Of a stretch of DNA of 64,000 bases, positions 16,631 to 25,562 are shown piece after piece. The first letter of the stretch is position 1; every line of letters starts with the position of its first letter. Origin of the DNA: Paenibacillus senegalensis JC66 (GTDB lineage: Bacteria; Bacillota; Bacilli; Paenibacillales; NBRC-103111); assembly GCF_000285515.1 (NCBI RefSeq), contig NZ_HE610959.1, forward strand, positions 235,312 through 299,311, written 5' to 3'. A program made the position numbers and the translations under genes. The notes beneath the pieces are model-generated. The model did not search any database. It had not been told where the DNA came from and was given only the letters and a program-made list of their open reading frames with translations.

Positions 16631-17316
16631 GTTGGTTCTGCCTCTCTCCTTGCCGCCTGGATAGACTCCAGCTGCTGCAGCGCTTCCAGAACTTCCTCCC
16701 GGGGCAGATTGCCTTTTTCCAGAACAAGATCAGGAAGTGACAGCCATCTCTCATACATTGCCATTCCATAAGGGATGGCCGTCTCGCCAGCTTCAGGATG
16801 CTCCTTCCATTCAAACCAGTAATCCTCGGCGCGATCATATCTGCCGCTTTCCTCGAAATATTGAGACAGGTCCTTCAGCAGTTGCGGCTCCAGTGTGTAA
16901 GGGTGTACTTTCTCAATTAATTGTTCTATTTCCTGATTTGGCTCCAGGTAATCTACTTCCACCTTGCCCTGCCCATGAGCATGGAGAAAGAGCTTTAAAG
17001 CTTTATTGTATAGTGGAAAAGCCTGATCGGGACCGGTTTGCAATTCAACGGATTCACCATCCTCGCGCAAAAGCTTGGCGATGAGAATTAGCTTGTCCGC
17101 TTCCATCGGCTTGCCGCCAGTCAACAGCTGAATCAAATCCTCTGCAGACAGGCCGCGCACTAACTCGAGACTGATTCCAAGATTGTTCCCCAGCCATTCA
17201 TCCATTTTGACTTCGATCAGCTCGGTCTTCCGCTGCTTGCGTAACCCTATCATTTGCCCCAGCATATCCGTAAACTGCCAGATCATGCGGACCAAATAAT
17301 CTCTCTGCATCACCAT
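16627..17316 (-). CDS. DUF6483 family protein
   Basis: 229 aa, acidic and helical. The opening MQRDYLVRMIWQFTDMLGQ and the TPR-like middle and C-terminus (DLSQYFEESGRYDRAEDYWFEW) match proteins annotated DUF6483 in Bacilli, whose role is unknown. It is coupled to a thioredoxin-like gene and follows glutathione peroxidase in the same direction, which hints at a redox connection by context only. Confidence 0.75.
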   Translation of the reverse strand: MVMQRDYLVRMIWQFTDMLGQMIGLRKQRKTELIEVKMDEWLGNNLGISLELVRGLSAEDLIQLLTGGKPMEADKLILIAKLLREDGESVELQTGPDQAFPLYNKALKLFLHAHGQGKVEVDYLEPNQEIEQLIEKVHPYTLEPQLLKDLSQYFEESGRYDRAEDYWFEWKEHPEAGETAIPYGMAMYERWLSLPDLVLEKGNLPREEVLEALQQLESIQAARREAEPT

Positions 17317-17348
17317 CGGCTTTTCCCACCTTCCCCTGCTTCACCAAG

Positions 17349-17834
17349 TTACAGAGCCTTTTGAATAGCCGATACCAGCTCTTCATCTTCGGGCGCTACC
17401 TTACTTTCAAAGCGGGCAAGTACTTGTCCCTCGCGAGAAACTAGAAACTTTTCAAAATTCCATTGCACTTCTCTTGCCGACTCAGATTGATTGGTCAGCC
17501 AGCTATATAGCGGATGCTGCTTAGGTCCGACAGTGCGAAGCTTCTCAAAAAGCGGAAAGGTAACTCCATAGTTGACCTTGCAAAATTCCTGAATTTCTTC
17601 CATTGTCCCCGGCTCCTGAGCGCCAAAATCATTCGACGGGAAAGCAAGAATTTCCAACCCGGATGACCGGTATTGTTTATAAAGCGCCTCAAGTCCTTCA
17701 TACTGCTTTGTAAATCCGCACTGCGAAGCCACATTAACCACTAATAGCACTTTGCCGCGGTATTCCTCCAAGGTCGCCGGCTGACCATTTGCTTTATTGA
17801 CCTCAATCTCATATAATGATGAATGCTTACTCAT
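17349..17834 (-). CDS. Glutathione peroxidase family thiol peroxidase (BsaA-like)
   Basis: 161 aa, the standard size for bacterial Gpx. The active-site Cys39 lies in NVASQCGFTKQY. The family motifs LAFPSNDFGAQEPG (with the catalytic Gln) and VQWNFEKFLV (with the catalytic Trp and Asn) are present. Bacterial members usually reduce peroxides with thioredoxin rather than glutathione. It heads a same-strand run with DUF6483 and a thioredoxin-like protein, a plausible functional group. Confidence 0.94.
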   Translation of the reverse strand: MSKHSSLYEIEVNKANGQPATLEEYRGKVLLVVNVASQCGFTKQYEGLEALYKQYRSSGLEILAFPSNDFGAQEPGTMEEIQEFCKVNYGVTFPLFEKLRTVGPKQHPLYSWLTNQSESAREVQWNFEKFLVSREGQVLARFESKVAPEDEELVSAIQKAL

Positions 17835-18088
17835 ACTAAACGCCTCCTTGATCTAATAATCCTTACAGCCATATCCGGTCTAGTGACCGATCTATGGAAA
17901 GCTCTCTATGTACATATATTATACCAAGGATCGCTTTTGAAACCTAACGGGATATAGATGGTTGATGTATTTCAAGGAAAAATCAGGGGACTTTAGCTAT
18001 ATAAAATCTATCCTTCCAGAGGCTGTTGCCACTTAAGGTTCCAACGTTTACAATAGAATAGATATGACTGGATAAGGATGTGAATCTT

Positions 18089-18280
18089 ATGGGGGATTCT
18101 AGCAGCAACACACCGAAAAAAATAAGTTTGGCGGATGCAATACGCAATAAGCTGGCTCAACAGAAGCAGGCTCAGCACAACAGCAAGCAGCAGTCCCATC
18201 TAAATCAATCCGGCAAAACATTGAAAAGTCAAATGACCAAAAAGGTAAATAACCAGCGCAGGCGTACCGGAGGAAGCTAA
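18089..18280 (+). CDS. Small basic hydrophilic protein, unknown function
   Basis: 63 aa from the ATG at 18089, which has AAGGAT nine bases upstream; an in-frame GTG at 18080 is too close to that site. The protein is rich in Lys, Gln, Ser and Asn, has no hydrophobic segment and ends QRRRTGGS. It looks like the small disordered proteins common in spore formers, but I cannot assign a family. A good terminator follows. Confidence 0.6.
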   Translation: MGDSSSNTPKKISLADAIRNKLAQQKQAQHNSKQQSHLNQSGKTLKSQMTKKVNNQRRRTGGS

Positions 18281-18309
18281 GGTTCCACTTTCAGGTTTAG
18301 GAAACTTTA

Positions 18310-18346
18310 AAAACGGCCCTATCCTTTCAGGAAAAGGCCGTTTTTT
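18310..18346 (+). terminator. Terminator after the small basic protein gene
   Basis: AAAACGGCC pairs with GGCCGTTTT (nine bp) around a 17-base loop, and the stem runs into TTTTTTAT. The convergent gene at 18373 may use the same hairpin in the other direction. Confidence 0.85.
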
Positions 18347-18372
18347 ATATAAGGGCGATTTCGTCAGCTTGT

Positions 18373-19353
18373 TTATTTCCTTTTGGAGCTCTTCTTCCTG
18401 TTCCGTTTGCCAGCCGGCAGCTGCTTCGATAAGGCAGATTGAGCAGTTGTCGTAAATTCTTTAGTTGAATGCTCAGTCGACTGCTTAGTGGATTGCTTAT
18501 CTGAATGCTTAGTTGAAGGCTTGCCTGACTGCTTGGCTGACTGCTTAGTTGATTGCTTGGTTGATGAATCGGGTGATTGCCCACCCCTGGGAGTCGCGGA
18601 CTTAACGCTGTCCGACTCCTTTTTCTTTTGTTTACGCATAGCCAAACTAAGCGTTGCTGCCAGGATAAGGACTCCGACAACGATTAGCAGCAAAGGGGCG
18701 GCCTGCCTTCCCTCTCTCTCCTTTAGCTGTGCTATTGCTTCTGAAGCCGGAATCAGCTGCGCTCGATCAGAGATTGCTGTATCCTGCTCCCCTGCATCAG
18801 GATGCACCGGAAGCGAATGCTCTATGCCTTGCAAATTAGCTACAATATATCGGCTGCTGCCGTCTCTCACGATATATGGGCGGTCTTCCGTCCTCTCTCC
18901 AGCAGTCCACTCTTCAAACAATTTCAGCTGCTGCGCAAAGTAAAGTGAGGTTCCCCCAAAACCTAACGCTTCCCACTGGCCGCTCTGCTCATTTTTGCCG
19001 ACGGAAAGAAAGGATCTCGGTTCACTGTCATACAGCACAATAAATTCCCACTCTTCGGACAAATCAGAAAGAGCTAACAAAGAATCGGCGTTGCTCTCCT
19101 GCCATAGTTTATCCATATTCAAGCTGTACACCTGGTGGCCATCACCGAGCGTGAGCAAGTTGGCTTCTTCCGGTTCCTCAAAACCATATTCCTTCGGTCT
19201 GTCCGTGACATATTCTCGATATAGGTTTAAAGCTTCTTCCGCTGCTGCCATGACTTCGTCCGGGACCGAGTTATTTCGCCCCTCTGCCAGAGCTGCTGTA
19301 GACAAACTGACACCGAATAGTAGTACCATTATGAGCTGCAACCATCGTTTCAT
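18373..19353 (-). CDS. Exported single-pass membrane protein with Ser/Thr/Lys/Gln repeat tail
   Basis: 326 aa from the ATG at 19353, chosen because AAGGGGA lies six bases upstream and a signal peptide follows (LQLIMVLLFGVSLSTAALA). An extracytoplasmic domain of about 200 residues has no family I recognise. A transmembrane segment (APLLLIVVGVLILAATLSLA, about 220-240) follows. The cytoplasmic tail is basic, with about nine four-residue repeats of the STKQ type encoded by 12-bp DNA repeats at 18460-18570, then a poly-basic end. The repeat number is likely variable between strains. Confidence 0.75.
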   Translation of the reverse strand: MKRWLQLIMVLLFGVSLSTAALAEGRNNSVPDEVMAAAEEALNLYREYVTDRPKEYGFEEPEEANLLTLGDGHQVYSLNMDKLWQESNADSLLALSDLSEEWEFIVLYDSEPRSFLSVGKNEQSGQWEALGFGGTSLYFAQQLKLFEEWTAGERTEDRPYIVRDGSSRYIVANLQGIEHSLPVHPDAGEQDTAISDRAQLIPASEAIAQLKEREGRQAAPLLLIVVGVLILAATLSLAMRKQKKKESDSVKSATPRGGQSPDSSTKQSTKQSAKQSGKPSTKHSDKQSTKQSTEHSTKEFTTTAQSALSKQLPAGKRNRKKSSKRK

Positions 19354-19512
19354 ATCCGTTCCCCTTACTCTTTTTCTACTAATAGCCTCTCTCATTATAC
19401 CAAAAGGAGCAGCGGGAAATTGTGAACACTGTGTGCGCGAATGCGAAAAACGCTTATCCCGCAGCGCCTGCCGTGGAATAAGCGTAATCTCTTTGATGGG
19501 ATAGGGCTCTAG

Positions 19513-21126
19513 CTATCCGATAAGCTGTTCACGCTGCTTTTGGATGTCGGGATGCTCGAGGTATTCATCGTAGCTGATCTGCTTGTCAATGATTCCATTA
19601 GGAGTAATTTCAATGATGCGATTGGCTATCGTTTGCAGGAATTGGTGGTCATGGGAAACGAACAGCATCGTACCATCGAAATCAATCAATCCGTTATTAA
19701 GCGCGGTGATGGATTCCAAATCCAGGTGGTTCGTCGGCTCGTCGAGCAGCAAAACATTGGCTCCGGACAGCATCATTTTGGAGAACATGCAGCGTACTTT
19801 TTCTCCCCCCGAAAGCACACTGGATTTCTTCAGCGCCTCTTCACCGGAGAACAGCATCCGGCCTAAAAATCCGCGAATAAACGATTCGTCCTGATCTTTG
19901 GAATATTGTCTTAACCAGTCGATGAGTGACAAATCATTTTGGAAATAGGATGAATTGTCCTTCGGAAAATAAGCCTGAGAAGTGGTTACTCCCCACGAAT
20001 AGGTTCCCTCATCCGGTTCCATTTCGCCCATAAGAATTTGGAATAATGCCGTTTTGGCATTGCCATACGGACCAACTAGGGCAATTTTGTCCCCTTTATT
20101 GACGACAAAGCTGATGTTATTCAGCAGCTTCTCGCCATCAATCGTTTTGCTGATGCCTTCGACAGTAAGCAGCTGCTTGCCTGCTTCCCGTTCCGGCTTG
20201 AAATGGATGTAAGGATATTTGCGGGAGGAAGGCTTAATGTCCTCTATGGTCAGCTTCTCCAGCATTTTTTTACGCGAAGTTGCCTGCTTGGATTTGGATG
20301 CGTTGGCGCTAAACCTTTGAATAAACGCCTCGAGCTCCTTTTTCTTTTCTTCGGCTTTTTTATTTGCTTCTTTAGCCAGCTTCAAAGCCAATTGACTCGA
20401 TTCGTACCAGAAATCATAGTTCCCTACATACATTTGGATCTTACCGAAGTCGATGTCGGCAATATGGGTACAAACCTGATTCAGAAAATGCCTGTCATGG
20501 GATACGACAATGACCGTGCCCTCATAATCGGCCAAGAAGTTTTCCAGCCAGCGGATCGCTTCCAGATTCAAGTGGTTGGTAGGCTCATCCAGCAGTAAAA
20601 TATGAGGATTGCCAAACAATGCCTGAGCCAGCAAAACGCGAACCTTTTCATTACCGCTCAGCTCTTTCATTTTTTGATCATGCAAATCTCGAGGAATACC
20701 CAAATTAATGAGCAGCTCGGCCGCATCGGATTCCGCTTCCCATCCGTTAAGCTCCTGGAACTCGCCTTCAAGCTCTGCTGCTTTCATGCCATCCTCTTCG
20801 GAAAAGTCCGGCTTCGCATAAATAGCGTCCTTCTCTTCCATAATTTCAAACAGACGGGCGTGGCCCATGATGACTGTTTTCAAAACTTCCACTTCGTCAT
20901 ATTCAAAATGGTTCTGCTTCAATACTGCAATCCGCTCGCCGGGTGTCACATGGACTTCCCCGCTGGTCGGTTCAATTTCGCCAGACAAAATTTTAAGAAA
21001 GGTCGACTTTCCGGCGCCGTTAGCTCCGATCAAGCCGTAGCAGTTCCCTGGGGTAAATTTAATATTAACGTCTTCGAACAGTGCCCGGCTGCCGTAACGC
21101 AGACTGATATTACTCGTACTAATCAT
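19513..21126 (-). CDS. ABC-F type ATPase, YkpA-like
   Basis: 537 aa from the ATG at 21126 with GGAGG upstream; the open frame extends further 5' but without a ribosome site. It has two nucleotide-binding domains with Walker A motifs GANGAGKST and GPYGNAKTA (the second unusual), signature motifs LSGNEKVRV and LSGGEKVR, and Walker B LLLDEPTNHL twice. The linker between them is the ABC-F P-site tRNA-interaction motif region. There are no membrane segments. ABC-F proteins act on the ribosome; YkpA/YbiT members are translation factors. The 180-bp leader can fold (TTTCTGGC with GCCAGAAA), so leader control is possible. Confidence 0.92.
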   Translation of the reverse strand: MISTSNISLRYGSRALFEDVNIKFTPGNCYGLIGANGAGKSTFLKILSGEIEPTSGEVHVTPGERIAVLKQNHFEYDEVEVLKTVIMGHARLFEIMEEKDAIYAKPDFSEEDGMKAAELEGEFQELNGWEAESDAAELLINLGIPRDLHDQKMKELSGNEKVRVLLAQALFGNPHILLLDEPTNHLNLEAIRWLENFLADYEGTVIVVSHDRHFLNQVCTHIADIDFGKIQMYVGNYDFWYESSQLALKLAKEANKKAEEKKKELEAFIQRFSANASKSKQATSRKKMLEKLTIEDIKPSSRKYPYIHFKPEREAGKQLLTVEGISKTIDGEKLLNNISFVVNKGDKIALVGPYGNAKTALFQILMGEMEPDEGTYSWGVTTSQAYFPKDNSSYFQNDLSLIDWLRQYSKDQDESFIRGFLGRMLFSGEEALKKSSVLSGGEKVRCMFSKMMLSGANVLLLDEPTNHLDLESITALNNGLIDFDGTMLFVSHDHQFLQTIANRIIEITPNGIIDKQISYDEYLEHPDIQKQREQLIG

Positions 21127-21310
21127 GAATATAAACCTCCGCTTTCCATACTTTCTGGCATACAGTAGACGAAGGGCTATCCCGCATATTAAGGAATAGC
21201 CTTCCTGCTGTCTCTTGGGCTTCGCCATTGTCATTCGCCTTTACTCGCGGTATGCCGCTAGCCAGAAACACTGTAATCTATCATAACATAACCGCCTAAG
21301 GAAAGGAATG

Positions 21311-23263
21311 TTAGGGTGACTCCAACTGCTCCACAAGCTCGGACAGCACCGTCCAGCGCTCCATCTTTTGCTCCAGCTGCTCAGTCAGTTTGCGTTCCTC
21401 TTCAAACAATGTCTGTACCCGGTCGTAGTCACTGGCGGCTTCCGCAATTTGCTGCTGAATTGTGGATAGCTGCTGTTCCAGGTGGGCAATATCTTCCTCA
21501 ATACGATCCCATTCCTTCTGATCGTTGTAGGAGAGCTTGCGAGGCCGGCGCTTGGGCTTTGTATGATCAGCATCGTCTACGTCAGTCTTTCCGCTATCCT
21601 TAGGATTACTGGAATTATTGGAGAATCGGTTCTTCTCTTTGTTCCATTCCTGCTCGCGCTCAAGCTCTTCCCGTCTGAGCTCCAAATAATCGGTATAGTT
21701 GCCGAGGTAAGAGCGAATCCGGCCTTCACCCTCAAATGCCAGCAGTTTATTAGCCGTCCGATCCAAAAAGTAGCGGTCGTGGGATACCGTAATGACTACA
21801 CCCGGAAAGTGCTCAAGATAATCTTCCAGCACCGATAAAGTTTCTACATCCAAATCGTTGGTCGGCTCATCCAGCAGCAGCACATTCGGCTCCCCCATTA
21901 ACGTACGCAGCAGGTACAATCTTCGCTTTTCACCACCGGAAAGCTTGCCGATCGGAGTCCAATGCGAGGATGAAGGGAACAAAAAGCGCTCCAGCATTTG
22001 CGAAGCCGTAACCGTTGAGCCGTCGCTTGTCCGAACGCGCTCAGCCCCTTCTTTAATATAATCGAGCACTCTCATAGAGGGGTCCATATGGAGGCTTTCC
22101 TGTGTATAATAAGCGATTTGAACAGTTGCACCGCTCTCTATATGTCCTTCCGTTGGCTGCAGCCGTCCTGCCAATAAATTAAGCAAGGTGGATTTGCCGC
22201 TGCCATTGGGCCCAATTATGCCTAAGCGGTCATGAGGAATAACAACTGTACTAAAGGAATCGATAAGAGCACGGTCTTCGATCCGGTAAGAGAGGTTTTC
22301 GATTTCAAAAACCTTCTTCCCTAGACGGGAAGCTGCAACCGATACTTCAAATCCAGCCGATGTTCTCTCGGGCTCTTGCTCCATTAACGTCTCAGCCCGT
22401 TGAATTCTGGCTTTCTGCTTCGTGGTTCTTGCTTTGGCTCCCCGCTGCAGCCATGCAAGCTCACGTCTCAGTAAATTTCTTCGTTTATCCTCCATCGAAG
22501 CTTCAATCTCTTCACGTGCTGCTTTCTTCTCCAGATAAACAGCGTAGTTTCCATCGTATTCATACAGCTTGCCGCGATTCAGTTCAAAAATCCGGGTCGT
22601 GACCCTATCCAGGAAATAGCGGTCGTGAGTAACAAGCAGCAGAGCATTGCCCATCTTGGCCAGAAACTGCTCCAGCCATTCCACCGTTTCGTTGTCGATA
22701 TGGTTAGTCGGCTCATCCAAGATGAGCAAATCAGCCGGCTGAATCAAGGCTCCCGCTAGAGCTACCCGCTTTCTCTGGCCCCCGGAGAGCGAGGAGATTT
22801 GCTGATGATACTGGGTGATGCCGAGCTTCGATAAAATCGTCTTGGCCTGGGTTACGGCATCCCAGGCATTCAAGGCATCCATACGGGACTGGGCCTCAAA
22901 GAGGCGGGATTGCTTGTAAGCGTCATCCGGGGCTTTCTCCAGTTCCGCTAATGCGATTTCATAATCCTTGACAGCCTTCATTAAGGGATTGTCGCCTTTG
23001 AATACATTATCCAGTACGGAAGAAGCCTCTTCAAACAATGGATTTTGCGGCAGATACTCGATCCGGTAATGATTGGAATGAACAACCTGACCGGATTCAG
23101 CAGGCTCCAATCCGGCTACGATTTTAAGCAGCGAGGATTTACCCGTACCGTTAACTCCAATAAGTCCAATTCTTTGCTTCTCCGTAATGACAAAGGAAAT
23201 ATCGTTAAATAAAGTTTTGTCCCCATAGCTCTTTGATAAATGCTCTACCGTTAAAATACTCAT
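21311..23263 (-). CDS. ABC-F type ATPase, YfmR/Uup-like
   Basis: 650 aa. Two ABC domains with Walker A GVNGTGKSS and GPNGSGKST, signatures LSGGQRKR and LSGGEKRRL, and DEPTN Walker B motifs. A charged linker is followed by a C-terminal coiled coil (from about residue 555, WDRIEEDIAHLEQQLSTIQ), the Uup-type extension that binds nucleic acid. B. subtilis YfmR helps resolve ribosomes stalled at difficult sequences such as polyproline. GGGGGT precedes the ATG. It is the middle of three ABC-F genes in tandem. Confidence 0.93.
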   Translation of the reverse strand: MSILTVEHLSKSYGDKTLFNDISFVITEKQRIGLIGVNGTGKSSLLKIVAGLEPAESGQVVHSNHYRIEYLPQNPLFEEASSVLDNVFKGDNPLMKAVKDYEIALAELEKAPDDAYKQSRLFEAQSRMDALNAWDAVTQAKTILSKLGITQYHQQISSLSGGQRKRVALAGALIQPADLLILDEPTNHIDNETVEWLEQFLAKMGNALLLVTHDRYFLDRVTTRIFELNRGKLYEYDGNYAVYLEKKAAREEIEASMEDKRRNLLRRELAWLQRGAKARTTKQKARIQRAETLMEQEPERTSAGFEVSVAASRLGKKVFEIENLSYRIEDRALIDSFSTVVIPHDRLGIIGPNGSGKSTLLNLLAGRLQPTEGHIESGATVQIAYYTQESLHMDPSMRVLDYIKEGAERVRTSDGSTVTASQMLERFLFPSSSHWTPIGKLSGGEKRRLYLLRTLMGEPNVLLLDEPTNDLDVETLSVLEDYLEHFPGVVITVSHDRYFLDRTANKLLAFEGEGRIRSYLGNYTDYLELRREELEREQEWNKEKNRFSNNSSNPKDSGKTDVDDADHTKPKRRPRKLSYNDQKEWDRIEEDIAHLEQQLSTIQQQIAEAASDYDRVQTLFEEERKLTEQLEQKMERWTVLSELVEQLESP

Positions 23264-23314
23264 AAAGATGACCCCCGTGTTCCTGATGTCCTCTCTGAGG
23301 AAAGTCTCCTTTGG

Positions 23315-23343
23315 ATACTACACGCTTTCCCCCAGGTTTTCAA
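23315..23343 (-). promoter_or_regulatory. Candidate promoter for the YfmR-like gene
   Basis: On the minus strand TTGAAA (23343-23338), a 17-bp spacer and TAGTAT (23320-23315), about 50 bp before the ribosome site. It lies downstream of the hairpin at 23375-23400, so it would bypass that terminator. Confidence 0.45.
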
Positions 23344-23374
23344 CTGGAAGAGGGGCCTCGTTTACGATTCCATA

Positions 23375-23400
23375 GAAAAAACTGCTGATCCGCAGCAGTT
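23375..23400 (-). terminator. Intrinsic terminator or attenuator upstream of the YfmR-like gene
   Basis: On the minus strand AACTGCTG and CAGCAGTT form an eight-bp stem with a five-base loop, followed by six T. Just upstream (23401-23438) a 19-base unit, AACTGCTGATTTGCAGGTT, is repeated directly, giving further CTGCTG copies that could pair with the CAGCAG arm and disrupt the terminator. It may simply end transcription from the YfmM-like gene, or it may be a leader attenuator, as known for antibiotic-inducible ABC-F genes. Confidence 0.7.
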
Positions 23401-23529
23401 AACCTGCAAATCAGCAGTTAACCTGCAAATTGCGCTAAAAGTTAGCTGAATACAATATGTCAAAAGAGTTCGTAAACCTCTTTTGCTTCACCTGCGTCAG
23501 CACCCCTTCACCCATCTCGCTTACTGTGG

Positions 23530-23612
23530 GCCTAAGCGGCGGCCTCAAGTTGACTATACAACAAAAACGGGGCGACCAGTCGTCAGCTTTCACTGACTTT
23601 CTGAACAGCCCC
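23530..23612 (-). mobile_element. IS1182-like left-end fragment
   Basis: Read on the minus strand from 23612, GGGGCTGTTCAGAAAGTCAG and the next 35 bases closely match the left end of the IS remnant at 52601. Only the end survives; no transposase is present. The rest of the 23264-23688 gap has no gene. Confidence 0.55.
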
Positions 23613-23688
23613 TTCGTTGTTTATTGAGATAAATCTGTGGTCATGGCGTCTATTCTTAATAAAATTCTTAACATAGGATCTGTGGTTT

Positions 23689-25248
23689 TCACGACAATGA
23701 TTCCTGCTGAGACCATTCCTCTACATTCCAAACCTTGCTGACCCAGTCTTCGTAAAAATCAGGCTCGTGGCATACCAATAGGATGGTGCCTTTGTATTCC
23801 TTAAGCGCTCTCCTCATCTCTTCCTTGGCAGATACATCAAGATGGTTGGTCGGCTCATCAAACAGTATCCAATTGCTTTCCCGCATAAACAGCTTGCATA
23901 ACCGGACCTTAGCCTGTTCGCCACCGCTCAGCATATTCATTGGCCGGGTGATATGCTCATTTTTCAACCCACAGCGGGCAAGAGCAGCCCGGACCTCATG
24001 CTGATTCAAATGGGGGAATTCATTCCAAACATCATCAATAGGAGTGATGGAGCCTGGCTTTAGCTCCTGCTCAAAGTAGGCCGGGTATAAGTAATCACCG
24101 AGATATGTTTTTCCACTAAGTGGCGGGATTTTGCCCAAAATCGTTTTTAGCAGAGTCGATTTCCCTACCCCGTTACAGCCAACAATGGCAATTTTCTCTC
24201 CTCTCTCTATAGTCATGGAGAGTTTCGGCAGCAGGGGGGCGGAATAGCCGATTTCCATTTGCTCAGCTTCGAATACGACCCGACCGCTTGCCCGTGCTTC
24301 TTTAATAATAAAGGTCGGCTTGGCCGCTTCTTCCGGACGGTCTATCCGCTCAAGCCGCTCCAATTGTTTCTGACGGCTCTTGGCGCGCCCGGATGTAGAA
24401 TAGCGAGCCTTGTTGCGCTGGATGAAATCCTCCTGCTTTTTAATATATTCCTGCTGCTTCTCGTATGCTTCGATATGCTGGTTTTTGTTAATCTCCGCCA
24501 TCTGCAAGAACTTCTCATAGTTCGCTGTGTAACGGGTCAGCTTGGCAAATTCCAAGTGATAAATTACCTGAACAACCTTGTTCATAAACTCCGTATCATG
24601 CGAGATCAAGATAAAAGCATATGGATAATCCTTCAAGTAGTTAGTAAGCCACTCAATATGCTCTACATCCAGATAGTTCGTCGGCTCATCCAGCAGCAGG
24701 ACGGTAGGCTGCTCCAGCAGCAGCTTGGCCAGCAGCACTTTTGTTCGTTGTCCTCCGCTCAGACTGGCAACATCCCGGTCCAACCCGATCGCATCCAGGC
24801 CAAGCCCGTTGGCCATTTCCTCCACTTTAACGTCGAGCAAATAAAAGCCGCTGTGTTCCAGCCTTTCCTGGATCGTTCCCATATCCTCCAGCAGCCGCTC
24901 AAGCTCTTCAGGAGAGGCCTCCGCCATTTTTTCTGTAATGGCCATCATTTCTTTTTCCTGCTCAAACAACGGCAAAAAAGCGTCCTTAAGCACATCCCGG
25001 ATAGTCTTGCCTGGAGTCAGCTTCGTATGCTGATCCAAGTATCCGTAACGGACATTAGGCGTCCACTCTACCTTTCCCGTATCCTTAAGCACTTGTCCGG
25101 TTAATATGTTCATCAAAGTGGATTTTCCCACACCGTTCGCACCAACTAATCCAACATGCTCTCCCGGCAGCAAACGGAAAGAGACATTTTTAAACAATAC
25201 TCGGTCGCCGAAGCTGTGACTAAGCTGCTCTACACTTAAAAGACTCAT
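23689..25248 (-). CDS. ABC-F type ATPase, YfmM-like
   Basis: 519 aa, close to the 518 aa of B. subtilis YfmM. It has two ABC domains: Walker A GANGVGKST and GCNGVGKST, signatures LSGGQRTKV and LSGGEQAKV, and Walker B LLLDEPTNYL and ILFDEPTNHL. The interdomain linker is long and charged, as in ABC-F factors, and no membrane domain is encoded. It probably acts at the ribosome. It is the first of three same-strand ABC-F genes, each with its own spacer, so they need not be one operon. Confidence 0.92.
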   Translation of the reverse strand: MSLLSVEQLSHSFGDRVLFKNVSFRLLPGEHVGLVGANGVGKSTLMNILTGQVLKDTGKVEWTPNVRYGYLDQHTKLTPGKTIRDVLKDAFLPLFEQEKEMMAITEKMAEASPEELERLLEDMGTIQERLEHSGFYLLDVKVEEMANGLGLDAIGLDRDVASLSGGQRTKVLLAKLLLEQPTVLLLDEPTNYLDVEHIEWLTNYLKDYPYAFILISHDTEFMNKVVQVIYHLEFAKLTRYTANYEKFLQMAEINKNQHIEAYEKQQEYIKKQEDFIQRNKARYSTSGRAKSRQKQLERLERIDRPEEAAKPTFIIKEARASGRVVFEAEQMEIGYSAPLLPKLSMTIERGEKIAIVGCNGVGKSTLLKTILGKIPPLSGKTYLGDYLYPAYFEQELKPGSITPIDDVWNEFPHLNQHEVRAALARCGLKNEHITRPMNMLSGGEQAKVRLCKLFMRESNWILFDEPTNHLDVSAKEEMRRALKEYKGTILLVCHEPDFYEDWVSKVWNVEEWSQQESLS

Positions 25249-25562
25249 AACGCTTCATCGTTCTCCTATCTAAATCGATACACTTTAGTCCCACATCGTC
25301 TGGGCTCAATGAAAGCTGTTCCGAACATGGTTGACTCCAACCGGTCTATAACTATTCATCGTGTATACGGCTTAATGATTCTATTCATTATAGCATCAAA
25401 CACAGTGAACAGAAAACGCCGTTTTTTTAAAACTATATATTAGCACGCTGCGATGAAATTGGCTCGAGGTTAGTTACTTGCTGCCCTTGCCGAACTATAT
25501 ATTATTCGATTTCTTTTCTTGTGCTTCCACCAAAGATAATCGTTTTTGTTGATAACAGTATG
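25249..25562 (-). other. Intergenic leader of the YfmM-like gene
   Basis: No gene is seen. On the minus strand a TATAAT hexamer occurs at 25391-25386, in GATGCTATAATGAAT, with a weak -35, followed by a leader of about 130 nt. The leader has no obvious terminator hairpin or riboswitch motif. Confidence 0.4.

Noticed and set aside
24259-25104. 281-aa plus-strand open frame
   Set aside because: It lies fully opposite the YfmM-like ABC-F gene, with no ribosome site or family; it is an antisense shadow.
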